Below are positions 39,560 to 46,387 of a DNA stretch of 64,000 bases, one piece after another (within the stretch, counting starts at the first letter, position 1; each line of letters starts with the position of its first letter). A model generated the notes under the pieces. That model searched no databases. It had not been told where the DNA came from and was given only the letters and a program-made list of their open reading frames with translations. The stretch spans positions 434,001 through 498,000 of the forward strand of contig NZ_JALNMI010000003.1 of assembly GCF_023156585.1 (NCBI RefSeq). Direction: 5' to 3'. The stretch comes from Subsaxibacter sp. CAU 1640. GTDB taxonomy: Bacteria > Bacteroidota > Bacteroidia > Flavobacteriales > Flavobacteriaceae. A program made the translations under genes and the position numbers.

Positions 39560-40114
39560 TTAACTCGACAAGCGCTCTTTCAACTGATCGTACCAAACAC
39601 TGCGTTCATTCACCACTAGGTCGTACTGCTTATCATTTTTAGTAACGATTCGTAAGCCATTGTCAATAAACTTGGCTGTTTTACGTTTTTGAACATCTGC
39701 GATGTCTTGATACGAAATAGCAGTCTGCCCACCTTGTACATTAAACTTATGGGATTTGAAGATAAGATGTGTATTGGTTAAAAAAAGCTTTCCTCCTACA
39801 CCTTCAATACCACGAAATAAGTTGGCTGGTCCTTCTACTTCTACTTTTTCATCGTCGTCCAAATCTGGCGTGATATTCTGGCCTAATGTCCTGAAGACCT
39901 TCCCTCCTAATTTTTCATTCAAATAAGGAAACCCAATTCCGAAGAATAACCCGAAAAAAACAGCTTGAAATAGAATACCATTAGTAGAATACATTTCTCC
40001 GTCTGTACTATAATTCATCAACCATAATATCAGTCCATAAAATACTCCAGCGCATACAGCAAAAATCAATCGATATTGCCACTTCATCTTCACCATGTTA
40101 TTCCCCAATTCCAT
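39560..40114 (-). CDS. GRAM domain membrane protein
   Basis: The 184-residue protein has two N-terminal membrane helices (about 15-33 and 47-63). A GRAM/PH-like domain follows at about 90-180, with EGPANLFRGIEGVGGKLFLTN, HLIFKSHKFNVQ and ISYQDIADVQKR, the typical order of the fold. GRAM domains bind lipids or peptides at membranes; in bacteria the role is unknown. The gene is single. A 7-bp tandem repeat lies between its start and the stop of pcm upstream on the same strand. Confidence 0.78.
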   Translation of the reverse strand: MELGNNMVKMKWQYRLIFAVCAGVFYGLILWLMNYSTDGEMYSTNGILFQAVFFGLFFGIGFPYLNEKLGGKVFRTLGQNITPDLDDDEKVEVEGPANLFRGIEGVGGKLFLTNTHLIFKSHKFNVQGGQTAISYQDIADVQKRKTAKFIDNGLRIVTKNDKQYDLVVNERSVWYDQLKERLSS

Positions 40115-40162
40115 AAAATCTATTTATAAAGTAAAAGTTCTTAATCAAAACTGTCTACTGCT

Positions 40163-40190
40163 TACTACCTACTACCTACTACCTACTACC
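40163..40190. repeat. 7-bp tandem repeat TACTACC, four exact units
   Basis: Units begin at 40163, 40170, 40177 and 40184. The array lies between the stop of pcm (40200) and the start of the GRAM gene (40114), both on the minus strand. Confidence 0.9.
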
Positions 40191-40199
40191 CACTAAAAA

Positions 40200-40841
40200 C
40201 TAATTCTTATCCTCCAACAAAGGCACAAACCTAAACTCCCCAAACTCGTGCTTTTCAAAATCCTTGAGGCCTGTTCTGATAAACAACGTCATCACTTGCA
40301 CATCGTCTCCCACAGGAATCACCAATCGACCACCAATGTTGAGTTGGCTCATCAAAGGTTTTGGAACAAAAGGCGCACCAGCCGTCACAATAATACCATC
40401 AAAAGGGGCTTCCTCTTTTAAACCTTTATAACCATCACCAAAAATGAGTTTTTTTGCACGATAGCCCAACTTCGGTAGAAACTTGCTGGTAATCTTGAAC
40501 AACTCTAATTGTCGTTCGATACTATACACCTTCGCTCCCAATTCGCAAAGTACTGCCGTTTGGTAACCACTGCCTGTACCAATTTCCAATATCTTTGATC
40601 CTTCCTTGACTTGCAACAATTCAGTTTGAAATGCCACAGTATAAGGTTGCGAAATGGTTTGATCGGCAGCAATGGGAAATGCCTTATCCACATAAGCGTG
40701 GTCCAAGAAACCGGAATCCATAAACAGATGTCGAGGTATCTTGCCAATGGCGTCCAAAACCTTTTGCTCCTTGATGCCTTTACCTTTAACGGTCTCAACG
40801 AGTTGTTGACGTAAACCCTTATGTTTAAATGTATCTTTCAA
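40200..40841 (-). CDS. pcm: Protein-L-isoaspartate O-methyltransferase
   Basis: The 213-residue protein carries the PCMT signatures: ISQPYTVAFQTELL before SAM motif I, ILEIGTGSGYQTAVLCELG, and GYKGLKEEAPFDGIIVTAG. It methylates abnormal L-isoaspartyl residues in damaged proteins using SAM and starts their repair. No ATG fits: the frame begins with TTG at 40841 (translated MKDTFKHKGLRQQL), which matches the family's N-terminus, and an in-frame stop lies 24 nt further upstream. It is therefore a TTG start. Confidence 0.92.
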   Translation of the reverse strand: MKDTFKHKGLRQQLVETVKGKGIKEQKVLDAIGKIPRHLFMDSGFLDHAYVDKAFPIAADQTISQPYTVAFQTELLQVKEGSKILEIGTGSGYQTAVLCELGAKVYSIERQLELFKITSKFLPKLGYRAKKLIFGDGYKGLKEEAPFDGIIVTAGAPFVPKPLMSQLNIGGRLVIPVGDDVQVMTLFIRTGLKDFEKHEFGEFRFVPLLEDKN

Positions 40842-40877
40842 GCGGAATTGTGTTTGTGGCTAAATTAATTCAAACAT

Positions 40878-40912
40878 TAGGAAGTTCAAAGTTTAATGCT
40901 CAAAGTTTAGCC
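40878..40912. repeat. Degenerate 7-bp tandem repeat (TTTGAAC type)
   Basis: On the minus strand the units read GGCTAAA, CTTTGAG, CATTAAA, CTTTGAA, CTTCCTA. The CTTTGAA-type unit is the same motif as in the array at 44947-44988. It lies between the divergent pcm and Gfo/Idh/MocA genes. Confidence 0.55.
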
Positions 40913-40940
40913 GAATTTATAATTTCTGAAACTAAAATCT

Positions 40941-40948
40941 TATTTTTG
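40941..40948 (+). promoter_or_regulatory. Bacteroidota -7 promoter element of the Gfo/Idh/MocA gene
   Basis: TATTTTTG fits TAnnTTTG and ends 17 nt before the ATG at 40966. Confidence 0.6.
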
Positions 40949-40965
40949 TTCAAAACGTACAACAT

Positions 40966-41925
40966 ATGTTAAAAGCTGGTGTTCTTGGTGCTGGTCACCT
41001 TGGAAAAATTCATTTGAGATTGCTCAATCAATCTGAAAAATATGAATTGATTGGGTTTTATGATGCTGATGAAACAAGCGCTAAAAAGGTCGAGGCTGAA
41101 TTCGGTTATAAATATTTTGATTCCATCGAAAAACTTATCGATGCCGTGGATGTTGTAGACATCGTAACACCTACACTGTCTCATTATGATTGTGCCAGAC
41201 TCGCCATTACCAAAGGCAAGCATATTTTTATAGAGAAGCCAATTACCAACACGGTTGAAGAAGCTGAAACCATCCGAACGTTAGTTGCCGAGAACAGTGT
41301 CAAAGGACAGGTTGGTCACGTGGAACGTTTCAACCCAGCGTTTAAGGCTGTCAAAGACCAGATTCACAATCCGATGTTTATAGAAACCCATCGATTGGCA
41401 GAGTTCAACCCTCGTGGTACAGACGTGCCTGTGGTTTTGGATTTGATGATACACGATATTGATATCATCTTGAGCGTGGTAAACAGTAAAGTGAAACAGA
41501 TTTCAGCTAGTGGTGTTGCAGTTATTAGCGACACACCAGATATTGCCAATGCACGTATCGAGTTCGTAAACGGCTGCGTTGCCAATTTGACGGCGAGCCG
41601 AATTTCCTTAAAGAATATGCGCAAAACACGATTTTTTCAGAAGGATGCTTATATTTCTGTAGATTTTCTTGAGAAGAAATGTGAAGTGGTCAAGATGAAG
41701 GATGCCCCTGTAAACCCTGGCGATTTTGATATGATTCTTCAAAATGCGGAAGGTATCAAAAAGCAAATCTATTTTGATAATCCTGATATTCCGAATAACA
41801 ACGCTATTCTTGAAGAACTGGAAACCTTTGCAGATGCCATCAACAACAATACAAAACCAATTGTGACGCTTCACGATGGTACAGAAGCACTTCGTGTGGC
41901 GAATATGATTATTGACCAATTTTAG
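40966..41925 (+). CDS. Gfo/Idh/MocA family oxidoreductase
   Basis: The 319-residue protein starts with a Rossmann motif, GVLGAGHLGKIHLRLL (about residues 5-20). The family lysine lies in IEKPITNTVEEA (about residue 90), followed by GHVERFNPAFKAV, which is typical of the WlbA-like/UDP-N-acetylamino-sugar dehydrogenase branch, and DLMIHDIDIIL with the catalytic His/Asp. An NAD-linked sugar or sugar-nucleotide substrate is likely. It is well separated in sequence from the Gfo/Idh/MocA enzyme at 34663. It appears to be a single gene with its own promoter. Confidence 0.88.
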   Translation: MLKAGVLGAGHLGKIHLRLLNQSEKYELIGFYDADETSAKKVEAEFGYKYFDSIEKLIDAVDVVDIVTPTLSHYDCARLAITKGKHIFIEKPITNTVEEAETIRTLVAENSVKGQVGHVERFNPAFKAVKDQIHNPMFIETHRLAEFNPRGTDVPVVLDLMIHDIDIILSVVNSKVKQISASGVAVISDTPDIANARIEFVNGCVANLTASRISLKNMRKTRFFQKDAYISVDFLEKKCEVVKMKDAPVNPGDFDMILQNAEGIKKQIYFDNPDIPNNNAILEELETFADAINNNTKPIVTLHDGTEALRVANMIIDQF

Positions 41926-42019
41926 TCTTTAGATAATCATCGGTTGAATTATTTCAATCTATAAATACATTCGTGCATTCGTGGCAACTACTATTAAAAA
42001 ACAAAAAAAAATAAATAAG

Positions 42020-42039
42020 ATTTTCGCTTTCGCGGAAAA
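42020..42039. repeat. Short hairpin element upstream of the hydroxyacyl-CoA dehydrogenase gene
   Basis: TTTTCGC, a TTTC loop and GCGGAAAA form a stem of 7 pairs with one T-G wobble, 15 nt before the ATG at 42055. The element TTTTCGCTTTCGCGGAAA is one I recall as frequent between flavobacterial genes; no role is established. Next to it, ATTCGTGC/ATTCGTGG forms a near-tandem 8-bp repeat at about 41970-41985. Confidence 0.45.
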
Positions 42040-42054
42040 GACAAAAACAGATTT

Positions 42055-42945
42055 ATGAAAAACATCGCAGTTATTGGAGCAGGAACTATGGGCAATGGTA
42101 TTGCACATACGTTTGCTCAAAGCGGATTTAAAGTACAATTGATTGACATCAACGAAGCTTCTCTAAAAAGAGGTTTGGACACCATCACCAAAAATTTGGA
42201 TAGAATGGTTTCCAAAGAAAGCATCACAGAAGCACAAAAACAGGAAACTTTATCGAACATTACCACCTTTACCGATATGACAGAAGGTGTGGAATATGCA
42301 AGTCTGGTGGTGGAAGCTGCCACAGAAAACATCGATTTGAAGTTGAAGATTTTTAAGCAATTGGATGAAGCTTGTTCTGAAGATACAATTTTGGCAACCA
42401 ATACATCTTCAATATCAATTACACAAATCGCCGCAGCAACTTCTCGTCCAAAACAAGTCATAGGGATGCACTTTATGAATCCTGTGCCGATTATGAAATT
42501 GGTAGAAATCATCAGAGGTTACAGTACAAGTGATGAAGTGACCAAAACCATTATGGATTTGTCCAAAACCTTGAACAAAGTACCAGTTGAGGTCAATGAT
42601 TATCCAGGATTTGTCGCTAACCGTATTTTGATGCCGATGCTTAATGAATCGATTGAAACGCTTTATAATGGTGTGGCAGGTGTTGAGGAAATCGATACGG
42701 TTATGAAATTGGGTATGGCACATCCTATGGGACCATTGCAATTGGCTGATTTTATTGGTTTAGATGTATGCCTTTCCATTTTGAATGTGATGTACGATGG
42801 CTTCAAAAATCCGAAATATGCACCTTGTCCATTGTTGGTTAATATGGTAAGAGCAGGAAAACTTGGCGTGAAATCCGGTGAAGGTTTCTACGATTATTTA
42901 GAAAGTAAAAAAGCGGAGAAAGTTGCGAAGCAGTTTTTGAAGTAA
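42055..42945 (+). CDS. 3-hydroxybutyryl-CoA dehydrogenase
   Basis: The 296-residue protein is a soluble 3-hydroxyacyl-CoA dehydrogenase. NAD binding is at IAVIGAGTMGNGIAHTFAQ (residues 4-22). The catalytic His and Glu of the family lie in GMHFMNPVPIMKLVEII. A C-terminal domain follows (GFVANRILMPMLNESIETLY and LKLGMAHPMGPLQLADFIGLD). It interconverts 3-hydroxybutyryl-CoA and acetoacetyl-CoA in beta-oxidation or phenylacetate-type routes (Hbd/PaaH). It is followed by a 7-bp tandem repeat and the DUF1015 gene. Confidence 0.93.
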   Translation: MKNIAVIGAGTMGNGIAHTFAQSGFKVQLIDINEASLKRGLDTITKNLDRMVSKESITEAQKQETLSNITTFTDMTEGVEYASLVVEAATENIDLKLKIFKQLDEACSEDTILATNTSSISITQIAAATSRPKQVIGMHFMNPVPIMKLVEIIRGYSTSDEVTKTIMDLSKTLNKVPVEVNDYPGFVANRILMPMLNESIETLYNGVAGVEEIDTVMKLGMAHPMGPLQLADFIGLDVCLSILNVMYDGFKNPKYAPCPLLVNMVRAGKLGVKSGEGFYDYLESKKAEKVAKQFLK

Positions 42946-42980
42946 AAAGTCACAGTCACAGTTTTCAGCTTCCCACTGCG

Positions 42981-43008
42981 ACTGAACACTGAACACTGAA
43001 TACTGAAA
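42981..43008. repeat. 7-bp tandem repeat ACTGAAC, four units
   Basis: Units begin at 42981 (ACTGAAC), 42988 (ACTGAAC), 42995 (ACTGAAT) and 43002 (ACTGAAA). The array ends 3 nt before the ATG of the DUF1015 gene at 43012, so it covers the place where a ribosome binds. Confidence 0.9.
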
Positions 43009-43011
43009 AAG

Positions 43012-44250
43012 ATGGCACAAATCATCCCTTTTAAAGCTGTAAGACCCACACGAGACAAGGTAAGTCTTGTGGCGGCTCGTTCGTATCAAAGTTATACGAA
43101 GGAGCAGTTGGAGTCGCGTTTAAGGGATAATCCGTTTTCTTTTTTGCACATTGTCAATCCTGGCTATAAATACGATAGAGAAATTTCTGGGGAGGCAAGA
43201 TACAACTTGGTTCGAAACCGTTATCTCGAGTTCATTGAAGACGGCATTTTCATTCAAGATGAAAACCCCTGTTACTACGTCTATAAAATTGTAGACCGAG
43301 AAAAGCAGGAATTCAATGGTATTGTGGCTGCTACAAGTGCTGTTGATTATGAAAATGACGTTATCAAACGGCACGAAGACACCATTCAGCATCGAGAAAT
43401 CATCTTTAAAGAGTATCTCAAAACGGTTGGTTTCAATGCCGAACCTGTACTCCTCACCTATCCTGACAATGATTTCATTGCAAGCATCATCAAAGACACT
43501 CAAAAGCATCGAGCAGAATTTGAATTCACTACCACTTATCGCGACACGCATTATCTCTGGAAAGTTGATGATAAAACATTGGTAGAAAACATACGCAATG
43601 AATTCGAGCAGATGAAAACTATTTACATTGCAGATGGTCATCATCGTACGGCGTCGTCCTATTTGTTGTATCGCGATTTAAAAGCCAACAATCCCAATCA
43701 TAATGGTGATGAGCATTACAACTTTTTTATGAGTTACCTCATCCCAGAATCTGATTTGAGAATCCACGAATTCAATCGTGTTGTCAAAGATTTGAATGGC
43801 TTGACCAAGGAAGAGTTTTTGATTCATTTGGACACTTTATATCGCATTGAAAACAGAGGAAAGATGCCTTACAAACCATCGAAAAAGCATCACTTCAGTA
43901 TGTATCTGGATGGTGAGTTTTACTCGCTCTATCTTCGGAAAACCAGCTACACCATTGAAACGTCCTTGGATGCATTGGATGCGCAAATTCTTTATAAGAC
44001 TATTTTGCAACCTATTTTGGGCATTCAAGATTTACGCAATGACGATCGCATTTCGTACATCAATGGTAAAAAGGACATTGTCAATATGAAAGATAGTGTT
44101 GATAGTGGTTTTTATAAAGTTGGTTTTGGTATGGTTCCTGTGAACATTGATGAGATGAAACACATCGCGGATGACGGTTTAAAAATGCCTCCAAAAAGTA
44201 CATTTATCGAACCAAAATTGCGCAGTGGAGTAACGATTTATGAGATTTAG
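43012..44250 (+). CDS. DUF1015 family protein
   Basis: The 412-residue protein matches DUF1015 throughout: IIPFKAVRPTRDKVSLVAARSYQ at the start, FLHIVNPGYKYDRE, CYYVYKIVDR, a central IYIADGHHRTASSYLLY block and EMKHIADDGLKMPPKSTFIEPK at the end. The HHR in the ADGHHRT motif suggests a catalytic or metal site, but the biochemical role of this HTH-linked, widespread family is unknown. A 7-bp repeat sits immediately upstream and the YggS gene begins 1 nt after its stop. Confidence 0.9.
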   Translation: MAQIIPFKAVRPTRDKVSLVAARSYQSYTKEQLESRLRDNPFSFLHIVNPGYKYDREISGEARYNLVRNRYLEFIEDGIFIQDENPCYYVYKIVDREKQEFNGIVAATSAVDYENDVIKRHEDTIQHREIIFKEYLKTVGFNAEPVLLTYPDNDFIASIIKDTQKHRAEFEFTTTYRDTHYLWKVDDKTLVENIRNEFEQMKTIYIADGHHRTASSYLLYRDLKANNPNHNGDEHYNFFMSYLIPESDLRIHEFNRVVKDLNGLTKEEFLIHLDTLYRIENRGKMPYKPSKKHHFSMYLDGEFYSLYLRKTSYTIETSLDALDAQILYKTILQPILGIQDLRNDDRISYINGKKDIVNMKDSVDSGFYKVGFGMVPVNIDEMKHIADDGLKMPPKSTFIEPKLRSGVTIYEI

Positions 44251-44251
44251 A

Positions 44252-44923
44252 ATGACAGAAATACAACAAAACCTTCAAGATATTTTAAACGCGCTTCCTG
44301 AAAAAGTCACATTGGTCGCAGTTTCAAAGACCAAACCCAATTCTGATATTATGGAAGCTTATAACGCTGGTCACAGAATATTTGGCGAGAACAAAATTCA
44401 GGAAATGGTCGAAAAGTATGAATCACTTCCCAAAGACATTCAATGGCATATGATTGGTCACGTGCAGCGCAACAAAGTCAAATATATGGCTGATTTTGTA
44501 AGTCTGATTCACGGAATTGATAGTTTTAAGTTGTTAAAAGAAGTAAACAAGCAGGCAAAAAACAGCAAAAGAATCATCAATTGTCTACTTCAGATAAAAA
44601 TCGCCGAAGAAGATTCAAAATTTGGAATGACAGCAGATGAAGCAACAGAAATTTTGCAATCCAAAGAATTTTCAGAATTAAAAAACGTTTGCATTACTGG
44701 TGTGATGGGAATGGCCACATTTACAGACAATCAAGAGCAAATAAAAAAAGAATTTTCATTTTTAAAAGCTACTTTTGAAAAGCTCAAACAATTGAATAGT
44801 CCAAACTTTAAACCAGAAACCATTAGTATGGGAATGAGTGGCGATTATAATTTGGCAATTGAATGTGGAAGCACGATGATAAGAGTGGGAAGCAGTATTT
44901 TTGGAGAACGAAACTATCAGTGA
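44252..44923 (+). CDS. YggS family PLP homeostasis protein
   Basis: From the ATG at 44252 (MTEIQQNLQ) the protein has 223 residues, normal for PLPBP/YggS. PLP binds the lysine in LVAVSKTKPNSD (residue about 30), and FGENKIQEM, WHMIGHVQRNKVKY and LSMGMSGDYNLAIECG-like motifs follow in the usual order. It is a catalytically inert alanine-racemase-fold protein that controls cellular pyridoxal phosphate levels. An alternative upstream in-frame start at 44240 would overlap DUF1015. Translational coupling to DUF1015 is likely. Confidence 0.92.
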   Translation: MTEIQQNLQDILNALPEKVTLVAVSKTKPNSDIMEAYNAGHRIFGENKIQEMVEKYESLPKDIQWHMIGHVQRNKVKYMADFVSLIHGIDSFKLLKEVNKQAKNSKRIINCLLQIKIAEEDSKFGMTADEATEILQSKEFSELKNVCITGVMGMATFTDNQEQIKKEFSFLKATFEKLKQLNSPNFKPETISMGMSGDYNLAIECGSTMIRVGSSIFGERNYQ

Positions 44924-44946
44924 TTAATGATTAGTAATTTATGATT

Positions 44947-44988
44947 TTTGAACTTTGAACTTTGAATTTTAAACCTTAAACTTTAAAC
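44947..44988. repeat. 7-bp tandem repeat TTTGAAC, six degenerate units
   Basis: Units TTTGAAC, TTTGAAC, TTTGAAT, TTTAAAC, CTTAAAC and TTTAAAC begin every 7 bp from 44947. The array lies between the YggS stop and the exonuclease gene, next to the place where that gene lacks an ordinary start codon. Confidence 0.85.
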
Positions 44989-45019
44989 CCGAAATTCGGA
45001 ACTTTAAACCAATAACAAG

Positions 45020-46387
45020 ATTTACGCAATACTCGACATAGAAACTACTGGCGGAAAGTACAATGAAGAAGGTATAACTGAAATAGCAATCTATAAGTTT
45101 GATGGCCACAAAACTATCGACCAGTTTATAAGTCTTGTCAATCCGGAACGGGAAATCCAACCCTTTGTAGTTAATCTTACTGGAATCAACAATAATATGC
45201 TTCGTACGGCTCCCAAGTTTTACGAAGTGGCAAAACGAATAGTTGAAATCACTGAAGATTGTATTATTGTGGCCCATAATTCTGAATTTGATTATCGCAT
45301 ACTTCGAACGGAATTCAGCAGACTTGGTTTCGATTTTAAGCGCAAAACGCTTTGTACGGTAGATTTGGCCAAAGTACTGATACCAGATCAACCTTCCTAC
45401 AGTCTTGGAAAACTTACTCGTGCTTTGGGAATACCAGTGAGTGACAGGCACAGGGCCTCTGGTGATGCGATGGCGACGGTGAAATTGTTCAAGATGCTAT
45501 TGGCAAAGGATGACAAAAAGACGATTATTTCAGATGCCGTAAAATGCGAGCCAATGTTCAAAATGGAAACCAACCTGAAGAATATTATTGACGGGCTCCC
45601 TACAACCACTGGCGTATATTATATACACAATGCTCAAGGTGATGTTATTTACATTGGCAAGAGCAAAAACATCAGAAACCGAATCAATCAGCACTTTACA
45701 AATACCAGCAACAAATCAAAGAAAATTCAGGTCCAAGTGGCTGCTGTCACTTATGAATCTACAGGGAGTGAATTGGTAGCAATGCTGAAGGAAAATGATG
45801 AAATCAAAAAAATTAAGCCAGTACTCAATCGTGGTCTGAAACGAAACGGTTTTACTTACGCTCTTTATAGTTTTGTAGACGATAAAGGTTATATCAATCT
45901 GAAAATTGATGCAGCGGATGGGCGAAAAAAATCTATTACTACGTTCGCGAATAAACAAAGTGCCAAGAGCTTTTTATCTAATGTAATTGACAAATTTCAA
46001 CTTTGTCAAAAGCTTTCGGGTCTCTACAACACAAAAAGCAGTTGCTTCAAATATGACATCAATGAATGTTTTGGCGCGTGCATCGAAAAAGAATCGCCAG
46101 AAGATTATAACCAAAGAGTACAAGAACTCATCGATAACAACAGTTTCGAAGCTAAAAACATCGCTATCATCGATAGAGGTCGTGAGATTGATGAGCGCAG
46201 TGTTCTTCTAATAGAAAATGGAGTTTTTAAAGGTTTGGGATTTTATAACCTCAACTATCAAATCAACAATCTGAAGGTTTTGGAAACCATCATTACTCCG
46301 ATGGAAAACAACCGCGACACCCAACATATTATCCAAACTTATTTAAGAAAAAATAAGAATATTAAAATTGTGCACCTAAACAAATGA
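45020..46387 (+). CDS. DnaQ-like exonuclease fused to a GIY-YIG nuclease, apparent ATT start
   Basis: Numbered from 45020, the product has 455 residues. Exonuclease motifs: LDIETTGG with D6 and E8, AHNSEFD with D91, and HRASGD with H144 and D149. The GIY-YIG domain follows, with GVYYIH at about 198 and IYIGKSKNIRNR at about 210-221, as in UvrC/Cho proteins. It would trim 3' DNA ends and nick DNA, probably in repair. The first ATG in frame is at 45197, which would lose the catalytic DIE. The open frame extends upstream through IYAILDIETTGG to an in-frame TAA at 45005, with no ATG, GTG or TTG. Homologues I recall begin MYAILDIETTGG, which points to ATT at 45020. It shares ATGA with the next gene. 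Confidence 0.85.
   Translation: MYAILDIETTGGKYNEEGITEIAIYKFDGHKTIDQFISLVNPEREIQPFVVNLTGINNNMLRTAPKFYEVAKRIVEITEDCIIVAHNSEFDYRILRTEFSRLGFDFKRKTLCTVDLAKVLIPDQPSYSLGKLTRALGIPVSDRHRASGDAMATVKLFKMLLAKDDKKTIISDAVKCEPMFKMETNLKNIIDGLPTTTGVYYIHNAQGDVIYIGKSKNIRNRINQHFTNTSNKSKKIQVQVAAVTYESTGSELVAMLKENDEIKKIKPVLNRGLKRNGFTYALYSFVDDKGYINLKIDAADGRKKSITTFANKQSAKSFLSNVIDKFQLCQKLSGLYNTKSSCFKYDINECFGACIEKESPEDYNQRVQELIDNNSFEAKNIAIIDRGREIDERSVLLIENGVFKGLGFYNLNYQINNLKVLETIITPMENNRDTQHIIQTYLRKNKNIKIVHLNK

Noticed and set aside
43120-43644. 174-codon minus-strand frame opposite DUF1015
   Set aside because: It is antisense to the DUF1015 gene, whose motifs are clear.
44969-45451. 160-codon minus-strand frame opposite the exonuclease N-terminus
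   Set aside because: The opposite strand encodes the exonuclease motifs DIETTGG and AHNSEFD; the minus frame shows none.
45197-46387. Start of the exonuclease/GIY-YIG gene at the first ATG
   Set aside because: It would remove the catalytic DIE motif that is present in the same frame just upstream.
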